From the NCBI GenBank assembly GCA_013349615.1, contig DUZJ01000012.1, positions 1 to 57,118 of the forward strand: a DNA stretch of 57,118 nt, in the 5' to 3' direction. The DNA is from Planctomycetota bacterium. Its GTDB lineage: Bacteria; Planctomycetota; Phycisphaerae; Sedimentisphaerales; Anaerobacaceae. The translations under genes were made by a program, and so were the position numbers. The stretch's first letter is position 1. Every line of letters begins with the position of its first letter. Of the stretch, positions 7,072 to 15,089 are shown in pieces. Under the pieces are notes generated by a model. That model ran no database searches, was not told the DNA's origin, and saw nothing but the letters and a program-made list of their open reading frames with translations.

Positions 7072-8763
7072 ATGGTTTTTAGCTTTTTGGGACGTTTTAT
7101 GCCAAATTTACTTCTAAGCTCTGTGCAATACGCCGGATACATATCCATAATTAAGTTTCTCACCTTTTTGGTCTTGTTTTTTCTATGGCTGCCGCTGGTT
7201 AGCTGGGTCTACAAAGACGCCAAAGCCGTGGAAGCAAAAGAGGTCTTCTGGACCGCCGTTGTTCTCGGTACCGGGGCTGCTGCGGCATTAATCTGGCTCC
7301 TTATTCCTGTTTTTATCATCGGTGTCCTGTTCTATGTGATGGCCGTAGGAACGGCTTCTCTCTGCTATGTAAGGCACCGAAATTCCAGGGTTATGGATTA
7401 TGGACGAGTCTTAACTGTCGAACATATCAAAAGCCTGTTCGTCAGCAAACAAAAAAGACTTGACTCGCTCACAGGCTTTCTTTTTATAACGGCAAACAAA
7501 AACGAAGTCCCTCTGCCTCAGCCGCAAACGCCGGACTTTTTTGGGTATAAGGCAGCCTATGAACTTTTAACTGACGCTATGTGGCGAAGGGCAAGCGATA
7601 TTATCTTTTCTCCCGCCTCACAGAACTACAATGTTACTTACTATGTTGATGGTGCTGCGCTGAAACAGCCGGCTATCGCCAGAGGACAAATGGGCTTCTT
7701 GATTCACTTCCTCAAGAACCTTGCTGATTTGGACATTAACGAAAAGCGAAAACCGCAAAAAGGAAAGTTCAAAATCAGCCAGGCCAGGCAGGACGAACAG
7801 GAACAACGGGACATCGGCTGGGAAGTAATCACTGCCGGCTCAACCGCCGGAGAGCAAGTCAGACTAAAACAGATAGTAAAGCAGGAAGTGTCAAGATTGG
7901 CCGATATCGGTTTGATGCCTGAGCAGCTCGAGCAGCTAAGTAAAATGCGCGGAACAAAGCAAGGCCTGTTTATCGTAACAGGCCCTAAAAAAAGCGGCGC
8001 AACAACCACACTTTATGCACTACTGAGAAATCATGACGCCTTCCTTAACAGCATAAACACACTTGAGAAACGACCTTCTGCCGACGTGCCCAATATTACC
8101 CAAAACGTCTTCACACTTAGTGACACCGGAACAACCACCTTTGCAAAAAAGTTGCAGGAAGTAGTAAGAATGGGACCCGATATCGTTGGCGTTGCCGACT
8201 GCGAGGATGCCGAAACTGCTCAAGCCGCCTGTGCTGCCGCTAAAGATGGCAAAGTCATATATGTTACACTCACAGCCGATAGTGTAGTACAGGCGATGGG
8301 AAAATGGATAAAATTAGTCGGCGATAGAAACCTTATCGCAAGGACGCTGCGCGGCATAACTAACCAACGATTGTTTAGAGTACTTTGTGAGGAATGCAAA
8401 CAGGCCTATGCGCCCAATAACGAGCTTCTCAGAAAGTTCAACATCACCGCGGACAAGGTAAAAGCACTTTATCGAACCGGCAAAGTTGTGGTTGGAAAAC
8501 GCGGAAAAGAAATGACCTGCGAAAAGTGCCAGGGAACTGGTTATGTCGGAAGAACAGGCGCTTTTGAAATGATTATAATAAACAACCAGTTAAGAAAAAC
8601 CATAACACAATCAAAGTCACTGGCGGAAATCGGTTCACACTTTAGAGGCGCTAAAATGCTCTATCTACAGGAGCAGGTTCTCAGAAAAGTCATCAATGGA
8701 ACAACTGCAATAGACGAAATGATTAGAGTACTTTCTGCGCCCAGAAAACGAAAGCACAAATAG
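7072..8763 (+). CDS. membrane-anchored GspE/PilB-like pseudo-ATPase
   Basis: A 563-residue protein with hydrophobic segments at about 24-48 and 62-92, which ordinary GspE/PilB lack. The body follows the GspE layout: an N2-like region near 150-240 (YELLTDAMWRRASDIIFSPA), a P-loop region near 303-312, and a four-Cys zinc motif near 440-490 (CEECKQAY and CEKCQGTGYVGR, the latter typical of GspE). The catalytic sites are altered. Walker A reads GPKKSGATTT with Ala at the lysine position. The Walker B/Glu region reads DIVGVADCEDAETAQ instead of VGEIRD. The His box reads YVTLTADS without His. ATP hydrolysis is therefore doubtful; a structural or regulatory role next to PilT is plausible. The start has an ATG but only weak upstream purines. 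Confidence 0.85.
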   Translation: MVFSFLGRFMPNLLLSSVQYAGYISIIKFLTFLVLFFLWLPLVSWVYKDAKAVEAKEVFWTAVVLGTGAAAALIWLLIPVFIIGVLFYVMAVGTASLCYVRHRNSRVMDYGRVLTVEHIKSLFVSKQKRLDSLTGFLFITANKNEVPLPQPQTPDFFGYKAAYELLTDAMWRRASDIIFSPASQNYNVTYYVDGAALKQPAIARGQMGFLIHFLKNLADLDINEKRKPQKGKFKISQARQDEQEQRDIGWEVITAGSTAGEQVRLKQIVKQEVSRLADIGLMPEQLEQLSKMRGTKQGLFIVTGPKKSGATTTLYALLRNHDAFLNSINTLEKRPSADVPNITQNVFTLSDTGTTTFAKKLQEVVRMGPDIVGVADCEDAETAQAACAAAKDGKVIYVTLTADSVVQAMGKWIKLVGDRNLIARTLRGITNQRLFRVLCEECKQAYAPNNELLRKFNITADKVKALYRTGKVVVGKRGKEMTCEKCQGTGYVGRTGAFEMIIINNQLRKTITQSKSLAEIGSHFRGAKMLYLQEQVLRKVINGTTAIDEMIRVLSAPRKRKHK

Positions 8764-8825
8764 CCGGAACAGGATGCGTAAATTTCTAATCGAGTTACGG
8801 ATTACGAGAAAATGGGGACATTATA

Positions 8826-10058
8826 ATGGTTGACTTAATTGTAGTGTTAATAGTGTTGGGCTGTGCTGCTTTACTGTATCTAAAAAGCACGCTCGTTAAG
8901 GCGTTTGCTTCGTTGATAGTTGCTGTTTGTGCAAGTGTAGTTGCGTTTGGCTACTTTGAGCTCCTGGCAAATGTCTTCATCGGCCGTGATCTTCTTATAC
9001 CCTGGGCCCAGCCGATTTCTTTCGCATTATTATTTATTTTGACCTTTGCCGTACTCCAGACAGCCGCCATCCAGTTGATTCGCCAGCCGGTTGACTTGGG
9101 ACTTTGGCCTGAACGCATCGGACGAGTTGTCTGTGGAATCTTCCTGGGACTCTTCTTGTCCGGCTTGTTACTTACAGCACTCGCAATGGCGCCTATACCG
9201 AACAAATATCCTTACCAGCGTTTTGACCAAAGATACCCGGATGCCGAACACCCAAACAAGGTCCTGCTGAATCCCGACGGCTTGGCAACAGGATTGTTCG
9301 GCGTCATAAGTAGCGGCAGCCTCAGCGGAAAAAGGAGCTTCGCTACTTTGCATCCGGACTTCATCGACCAGGCATTCTTAAATCGACACAACACTTCTGA
9401 GGGCGTACCAGGCATTACCAAATCGCAGGCAATAGAAGTACCTAAGAAAAATGCCGCCTGGTACGCACCCGAAGGTATAAAAGATTCGGAGGGCAATCCC
9501 ATATCGCCGAAAAGCGGCCATGTCCTCACCATCGTCCGCATCGGAATAAAGCAAAACGCGGTAGTGCAGGCCGGAACTTTTACACCCGCTCAGTTAAGGC
9601 TCGTTTGCAAACAACAAGCCGATGCCAGGAATCCACTTGCAGGAAAAGGACAAATCGTTTACCCCATCGGTTACATCGCAGGATCGGACTTATTGCAAAC
9701 CAAAAGATTGAGTGACGTGATAAGAGTAAGCCGCTCCGATTTCGGAGCCAACGACAGGACAAGATGGATTGACTTTGCCTTTTATGTGCCGGCTGGTCTT
9801 GTGCCGGTACTCGTCGAGTTCAAGCAGAACAGCATCGCAGAAGTCCCAACGCTCGTGTCCCCCGAACAGGCGCCGACCCCGATACCGTTCGTTCCCTCAT
9901 CTGGCAGTGAAAATAATCCGAGCCCACCCAACAATACTTCTCGCCCACAAACCTCCGGACGACCCACACAGCCAAAAAATACTTCTGACAAAAAAGGCAT
10001 TGGACTTAGCCCTCTCACCAGACCACTCGTCGGCCCACAGCTCGACGACTACAAATAG
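8826..10058 (+). CDS. CvpA-like membrane protein
   Basis: A 410-residue protein. Residues about 1-125 contain four hydrophobic helices, with the start MVDLIVVLIVLGCAALLYLK and the helix-loop pattern of the CvpA family (named for colicin V production). Residues 130-330 are a soluble, probably periplasmic domain. From about 340 a Pro/Ser/Thr-rich tail (SSGSENNPSPPNNTSRPQTS) looks like a linker. GGGGAC lies about 5 bases before ATG. It follows the GspE-like gene by 62 bases, so it may belong to the pilT operon. The function is unknown; the family has been tied to envelope processes. Confidence 0.75.
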   Translation: MVDLIVVLIVLGCAALLYLKSTLVKAFASLIVAVCASVVAFGYFELLANVFIGRDLLIPWAQPISFALLFILTFAVLQTAAIQLIRQPVDLGLWPERIGRVVCGIFLGLFLSGLLLTALAMAPIPNKYPYQRFDQRYPDAEHPNKVLLNPDGLATGLFGVISSGSLSGKRSFATLHPDFIDQAFLNRHNTSEGVPGITKSQAIEVPKKNAAWYAPEGIKDSEGNPISPKSGHVLTIVRIGIKQNAVVQAGTFTPAQLRLVCKQQADARNPLAGKGQIVYPIGYIAGSDLLQTKRLSDVIRVSRSDFGANDRTRWIDFAFYVPAGLVPVLVEFKQNSIAEVPTLVSPEQAPTPIPFVPSSGSENNPSPPNNTSRPQTSGRPTQPKNTSDKKGIGLSPLTRPLVGPQLDDYK

Positions 10059-10133
10059 CCCAACCACGATGTTTACAAACGCTGAACGGAAAGAAGTTCC
10101 TAGCGCGGTCTTCTACCTCAATTTCAATGCTTC

Positions 10134-10691
10134 TTAGACTCGGCGTTTTCTCAGGAACGCTAATCCCCCAAGGCCCAATAGCAACAATGTCGCAGGCTCC
10201 GGGATAGCTATATCGTGTAATGCAATGTGTGAATAGGTATATGACTCACCTATGTCGATGCTTAATGCTGTCTCATCCGCCCAGAATCCCGATATCCAAC
10301 CGTCACCATGTGAGCCACCGACATTGGCATAATCCAAATCATAGCCAAAAACATTCACTACGCTATCACCGCCTGCCCTAATACAGCTTATTTGGCCAGC
10401 ATAAAGGTTGAGAGAAGAAGAGTCCGTAACAGTTATAAGATTGATATCGCCCCCGAAAATATTCAAATGACTCGAGCCGCCCACGATCGCGTTGCTGATG
10501 TGTTCACCGAAGAAGTCAATAGTTATCGACCCTGGGCAAGCAAAACCTACGAGCAGCTGGCAAATATCACCCTCTTCGATAACGGTGTCGATCCCCGGTA
10601 TGACGTTGCCATCATAATAATAGGCGGTGCAGACATTTGAAGCTGTGAGAGCAGTTAAAACTGCCAAAGCAAGTACGTTTCCAATTTTCAT
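10134..10691 (-). CDS. PEP-CTERM surface protein
   Basis: A 185-residue exported protein with an N-terminal signal peptide (ALAVLTALTASNVCTA) and a C-terminal PEP-CTERM sorting signal: IPEPATLLLLGLGGLAFLRK, that is PEP, a hydrophobic helix, then basic residues. Such proteins are processed by an exosortase and exported to the envelope or matrix. The middle is a repetitive right-handed beta-helix-like domain (SSHLNIFGGDINLITVTDSS, SSLNLYAGQI, SVVNVFGYDL), rich in Gly, Asn and Ser. AAGGGGGC precedes the ATG at 10691. It is convergent with the CvpA-like gene. No exosortase is in this window. Confidence 0.9.
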   Translation of the reverse strand: MKIGNVLALAVLTALTASNVCTAYYYDGNVIPGIDTVIEEGDICQLLVGFACPGSITIDFFGEHISNAIVGGSSHLNIFGGDINLITVTDSSSLNLYAGQISCIRAGGDSVVNVFGYDLDYANVGGSHGDGWISGFWADETALSIDIGESYTYSHIALHDIAIPEPATLLLLGLGGLAFLRKRRV

Positions 10692-11028
10692 TTCTAAGCC
10701 CCCTTAAAAATTATATTTTACGATACATTGTTTTTAGTGCCATAATAGAGCGTAACGATACACATATTCTTGAGGGTAGCAAAAATTGTGCCACTTTTGC
10801 CTTGGCGGATTGAAGTTATCACATAAGCTTGTAATAATAAAGGACTTATAAATACAAGAGCCGAAAAAATAATATATCTCCATTAGTAAAGGCCGCTGAT
10901 AATGGATAAATTTTCCACATATATTGGAAAAACATACTATTGCTTTACAAAATTGAGGTTGACTGGAACCGGTATGTTTCCTAAACTAATTGGGATCAAT
11001 TATTATTTGAAGAAAGGAGTGTGCTATC
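10692..11028. other. divergent intergenic region
   Basis: 337 AT-rich bases between the PEP-CTERM gene and the SBBP gene. It holds the plus-strand promoter at 10959-10987. The remaining sequence shows no gene. Confidence 0.6.
10959..10987 (+). promoter_or_regulatory. sigma-70-like promoter of the SBBP-repeat gene
   Basis: TTGACT (10959-10964), 17-base spacer, TAAACT (10982-10987). It lies about 40 bases before the TTG start and just upstream of the AAGGAG ribosome binding site at about 11013-11019. Confidence 0.6.
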
Positions 11029-12816
11029 TTGTATCTGTTTAGAATGACGGTATGTCTGTATCTTATTACGCTTTTGTCGAGTCCTGTTTTTGCCGGTATA
11101 CAATGGAGCACATTCCTCGGAGGAAGCAGCGGTGAGATAGGCAAGGGCATCGCCAGAGACTCGTCAGGTAATATATATGTAACCGGGACTACAACATCAT
11201 CAAACTTAGCTACTGACGATGTATACGATGAATTTTATAATGGTGGAAAAGATGTTTTCGTGGCCAAGTTCAATAGCAGTGGGAGTGATTTAATTTATTT
11301 TACCTATATCGGTGGAGGAAATGATGAAGAAGGTCTTGACATATTTGTTGACTCTTCAGGGAATGCTTATGTAACAGGCTGGGCAGAATCAGATTTCCCA
11401 ACTACCCCCGGGGCTTACGATAGAACCTACAGTAACCAGCAAGACGTTTTCGTTCTTAAGCTCAGCAGTGATGGTAGTGATCTACTTTACTCCACCTATA
11501 TCGGTGATGAATACTGTGACCATGGATACGGGATTGCAGTCGATAGTTCCAGTAATATTTATGTTGCCGGTTATACATCGTCACCAGATTTTCCAACCAA
11601 ACTTGGGGCTTTTGATACAGAGATGAACGGGAGCGATGCTGGCTTTCTTTTGAAATTTAATTCAACACTGAGCGATTTGCTCTACTCAACGTTTGTAGAT
11701 GGTGATAACATCGATAGTTGTAGTGCTATTGCTCTGAGCGGCAATGACGCGTATGTTACAGGTTATACACACAGCACAGATTTCCCAACTACTGAGGGTG
11801 CGTATGATAGGAACCTCTATCCTGGAACGGTTGATGCATTCATATTCATCTTCAGAATCAGTTCTATCTCACAAACCCTGCTGTATTCTACTTATATAGG
11901 AGGAGCTGGCGGAGACTTTGGCACAGGTATTGCCCTGGATAGTAGCGGAGACGTGTATATAACTGGTGAAACCGCATCTACGACAGGATTTCCTATAAAA
12001 AACGCGTATGACAGCTCTCACAATGGTGGCACTTACGATGTCTTTGTAACTCAAATTGACCCTGAAGGCAACGGCAGCAATGACCTCGTCCGTTCCACTT
12101 ACATAGGTGGAAGCAGTAACGATTACGGTGAAGCCATAGACCTTATGCGTGACTTGCCGGTTGTGACAGGCTATACCGACTCTACCAATTTTCCAACCAC
12201 CATTGGCGCATATGATAGGGATGATCACGATGACAGTGACGTGTTTGTTTCAGTACTTAAAACCTATGGCGTGTGGTGGGAGCTGAACTACTCTACATAC
12301 GTTGGCGGCAGTGGAAGAGATAGAGCCAATGCCATAGTAGCTAATTCAAACAGAGTGTATGTGACGGGTTATACAACCGATGATAGTTTTCCAACCACAA
12401 CTGGGGCTTATGACGAAGACCATGGTGGATCTAGTGATGTTTTTGTATTTAACCTGAGGCCTGTGCCGGAAGACTCGCACAAATTTTATATAAAAAATAA
12501 TTCAGGCGACCCTGTCGCCTGGTTTGGCAATTTAGGTAATCTTGTCTTAAAAGGAAGCTTGACACCAAACACAACACCCCAAGCATCAGCTAATGATGAG
12601 TTCAGGATTCAGGATTCAATAGGCGATGATGTTGCGATAATTGATGCGACTAACGGAAATATGTACATTAAGGGGTCAAGACAAAGCACTTGGGAGGACC
12701 CGTCTGCAGAAAGTGATGAATTCATTATCGAAAGCAGTACTGGCCCGGTTGGTTATATTAATGAGTTGGGTAATTTGTATCTGAAGGGCCAATTATATGA
12801 GAATGCAATTCCATAA
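11029..12816 (+). CDS. SBBP-repeat surface protein with triple C-terminal module
   Basis: A 595-residue exported protein. After a signal peptide (LYLITLLSSPVFAG) come about seven SBBP (beta-propeller-related) repeats, each with a YSTYIGG-like strand, a D-SGNIYVTG strand and an FPTT-GAYD strand (residues about 23-480). The last 115 residues hold three copies of a different unit ending GN-Y/L-KG, at about 482-515, 523-556 and 564-595. The start is a TTG at 11029: AAGGAG lies 9 bases upstream, whereas the first ATG (11044) is too far from it. Probably a surface-exposed adhesive or structural protein. No operon partner is visible. Confidence 0.85.
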   Translation: MYLFRMTVCLYLITLLSSPVFAGIQWSTFLGGSSGEIGKGIARDSSGNIYVTGTTTSSNLATDDVYDEFYNGGKDVFVAKFNSSGSDLIYFTYIGGGNDEEGLDIFVDSSGNAYVTGWAESDFPTTPGAYDRTYSNQQDVFVLKLSSDGSDLLYSTYIGDEYCDHGYGIAVDSSSNIYVAGYTSSPDFPTKLGAFDTEMNGSDAGFLLKFNSTLSDLLYSTFVDGDNIDSCSAIALSGNDAYVTGYTHSTDFPTTEGAYDRNLYPGTVDAFIFIFRISSISQTLLYSTYIGGAGGDFGTGIALDSSGDVYITGETASTTGFPIKNAYDSSHNGGTYDVFVTQIDPEGNGSNDLVRSTYIGGSSNDYGEAIDLMRDLPVVTGYTDSTNFPTTIGAYDRDDHDDSDVFVSVLKTYGVWWELNYSTYVGGSGRDRANAIVANSNRVYVTGYTTDDSFPTTTGAYDEDHGGSSDVFVFNLRPVPEDSHKFYIKNNSGDPVAWFGNLGNLVLKGSLTPNTTPQASANDEFRIQDSIGDDVAIIDATNGNMYIKGSRQSTWEDPSAESDEFIIESSTGPVGYINELGNLYLKGQLYENAIP

Positions 12817-12976
12817 ATAAAAACAGAGGACGGAAAACGAAGGAAAAATTAAAAGTTAGTGAAAATTCGTGTTAATTCGTGACTAAACAGCAAAATTGCT
12901 AAATCCAGCCGACGAACTCAGAACGTGCAGTTCCGAGCTTTGCTGCTGTAAGGGGATTTCGCCCTGCCATTCACCC

Positions 12977-13126
12977 CTAACAGCTAACAGCCAATTCTTC
13001 CACATCTAATTCCATCAGATGCTCGAGATACGTGTTCAATTCTTCTTCAGAAAAATTGGCGAGAAATTCCGGCTTGGCGCTTCTGTTTATTTCACAGATG
13101 CAATCTATCAGTTCCCTTTTACTCAT
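12977..13126 (-). CDS. conserved small protein (49 aa), unknown function
   Basis: A 49-residue acidic helical protein: MSKRELIDCICEI, then AKPEFLANFSEEEL, then YLEHLMELDVEEL. I recall closely similar tiny proteins with the FSE-EL--YL-HLMELD pattern in planctomycete genomes. The ATG at 13126 is preferred over 13135 because the GAAGG ribosome binding site sits about 9 bases upstream of it but touches the other. Its function is unknown. Confidence 0.7.
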   Translation of the reverse strand: MSKRELIDCICEINRSAKPEFLANFSEEELNTYLEHLMELDVEELAVSC

Positions 13127-13518
13127 TTGCAACATCCTTCAAAACTACTAAGCTGCTCCCCCAACCTATCCAGTATCGATAGGCTGAACTTTTTTTCTTT
13201 AGCCGACCGCCCGACCGCCGAACTAACGCCCTATAACATAAGACACTACATAACAGGCCTGGCCGGCCTTCGAGCACAACATATAGCTCGACCGAACGAC
13301 CACCTCGCCTTAGTTGCTTCAATGTCCAATAAAATCGCCATCACAGGCAGTCAATCCAAACAAAAAAAATCAGGATTTTTTTCATTTTCCGCTTAAATGT
13401 TTGGGTATATAATCATCCCTGGAAAGATTGACATTCCAGCGGTACGGGTTGAGCAATTGTTACAGGCAGTAGGTGATTGGCGTGCTGAAAATGCAAATTC
13501 CATCCGGGGGCCAATAAA
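13127..13518. other. intergenic region, nothing recognised
   Basis: A 392-base stretch between the 49-residue protein and the small lipoprotein. A TATAAT at 13408-13413 could be the -10 element for the lipoprotein gene, but its -35 (TTTTCC) is poor. No gene or strong hairpin is seen. Confidence 0.4.
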
Positions 13519-13731
13519 ATGAAAGCCCTTTTAATAGCTGCTTTGAGCGCCGTAGTGATGCTTGCCGGCTGTGCAAGTTCCAGAACCTTCCAGCTTAAAC
13601 AAAAGCGCGCAGCAGATAATTCTCGCGTGAAAAGAGAATACATTAAAAACCGGAAGGCCGCAGAAATAGCGAAAGAAGTATTAGAAGAAAAAAAGATCCT
13701 TGATGCTATAGAGCAGAAGCATCATCAGTAG
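13519..13731 (+). CDS. small lipoprotein, unknown function
   Basis: A 70-residue protein with a lipoprotein signal peptide: MKALLIAALSAVVMLAGC, lipobox LAGC with Cys18 as the acylation site. The mature part is 52 residues, highly charged and helical (KQKRAADNSRVKREYIKNR), ending in HHQ. It would be lipidated by Lgt, whose gene is at 23527-24501. Its role is unknown. GGGGG occurs about 8 bases before the ATG. Confidence 0.75.
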   Translation: MKALLIAALSAVVMLAGCASSRTFQLKQKRAADNSRVKREYIKNRKAAEIAKEVLEEKKILDAIEQKHHQ

Positions 13732-13858
13732 GCCGAACCTGAACGCACGGAGCGAGAATAGAACACCAATGAAAAGACCTAAAATCAGTTGCAATTTTGG
13801 GGCGGTTTTGGTAAGCTAATAACATCGGAAACAATAGTAGTTTTGTCGACAGGTATAT

Positions 13859-14761
13859 ATGGGATATCTCGTATTCACTCTCGTGGCTTTGGTTCTGTTG
13901 GTAACTGCTCTGGGCCTTCTTTCTTCCCGGAGGTACAGGGAACGTATACATTTTGAAATAGGCGAGCGAGAGTGGACCACGGAGAAATTGCGTGAAAGCG
14001 AGGCGCTGTTGCGGACGGTCATAGATTCGACCAAAGAAGCAATGATATCTATCGGAGAGGATGGTTTGATAATCCTGTTCAATCCAGCCGCACAAAAGAT
14101 GTTTGGGCGAGAAAAAAGGGAAATGATAGGCCGGCCGCTCGAATCTCTGATGCCCGAGCAGTACAGAGAAGCGCATCGGAAATATGTGAACAGCTATTTC
14201 GCCACGGGCAAACCACACGGCGCAATCGACAGGATTCTCGAACTGCCGGGCTTACGAAGTGACGGAACTGTATTCCCTATAGAAATATCTCTTTCCGCAG
14301 GCAGGCTTGAAGACAAACAGTTTGTGATTGCCATCGCCCGCGACATCACCGAGCGCAAGCAGATAGAGAATGCGCTGCGCAGGAGCGAGGAGCGCTTCCG
14401 GCAGGTTGCGGAAAACTCGCAGGAATGGATCTGGGAGGTGGACGCCGACGGTCTTTACACGTACGCCAGTCCGGTCGTTGAGAAAATTCTTGGATACAAA
14501 CCTGAAGAGCTCATCGGCAGGATGCACTTTTACGATTTGTTCCACCCGGACAGACGCGAAGAACTGAAAAAAGCGGCCTTTGAGGTATACAACAAGAAGC
14601 AGTCTTTTCGCGAATTTTTGAACCTGAATGTTCACAAGAATGCCAGCCCGGTCTGGCTCTCGACCAGCGGCGTTCCCATACTCGATGACAAAGGTAATCT
14701 CCTTGGATACCGGGGCGCCGATATTGATATCGCCGGGCGCAAGCAGGTTAAACCAAGTTAA
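13859..14761 (+). CDS. PAS-PAS sensor protein without output domain
   Basis: A 300-residue protein. One N-terminal membrane helix (YLVFTLVALVLLVTALGLL) is followed by a short linker helix and two PAS domains. PAS1 spans about 47-165 (LLRTVIDSTKEAMISIGEDG ... ARDITERKQ). PAS2 spans about 175-295 (FRQVAENSQEWIWEVDADG ... GADIDIAGRKQ). PAS modules sense ligand, redox state or light and usually feed a histidine kinase or cyclase, but the frame stops directly after PAS2 and no kinase follows. Either it signals through a partner or the gene has lost its 3' part. The ATG is weakly supported, with a poor ribosome binding site. Confidence 0.8.
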   Translation: MGYLVFTLVALVLLVTALGLLSSRRYRERIHFEIGEREWTTEKLRESEALLRTVIDSTKEAMISIGEDGLIILFNPAAQKMFGREKREMIGRPLESLMPEQYREAHRKYVNSYFATGKPHGAIDRILELPGLRSDGTVFPIEISLSAGRLEDKQFVIAIARDITERKQIENALRRSEERFRQVAENSQEWIWEVDADGLYTYASPVVEKILGYKPEELIGRMHFYDLFHPDRREELKKAAFEVYNKKQSFREFLNLNVHKNASPVWLSTSGVPILDDKGNLLGYRGADIDIAGRKQVKPS

Positions 14762-15089
14762 AAAAATTGCCTGAAAAACAAACAAGAAAAGGCTGTCACT
14801 TCAGGAAGAGCAAGCCCGGCAGAAAATCGTCCCTCATTACGCGAAAAAAAAGGACACGGATTTGTAGATGGTCAGTGCTCAAATGGTAAGTGGTAATTGG
14901 TGCCGAAGTAAGTCAAGATACAGGTCAAGGGCGACGAACCCGTCAGCCCGACCGCACCGGAGGGATGACAATGTTAGGGAATTTCGTATATCGTTTTTAG
15001 TATGTCGCATCGAGTATCCGGCATTGAGTATCCATCCACCAATCCACTAATCCGCTCTGTGGTCTCAGCGTTCTCGGCGGTTAATCCTT
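14762..15089. other. convergent intergenic region, repeat phrases
   Basis: 328 bases between the PAS gene and ileS. Bases 14980-15040 contain TCGTATATCG, GTCGCATCGAGTATCC and GAGTATCC phrases. The end (15055-15088) carries CTGTGGTCTCAGCGTTCTCG and GGTTAATCCTTT, matching 25935-25974. No gene. Confidence 0.5.
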
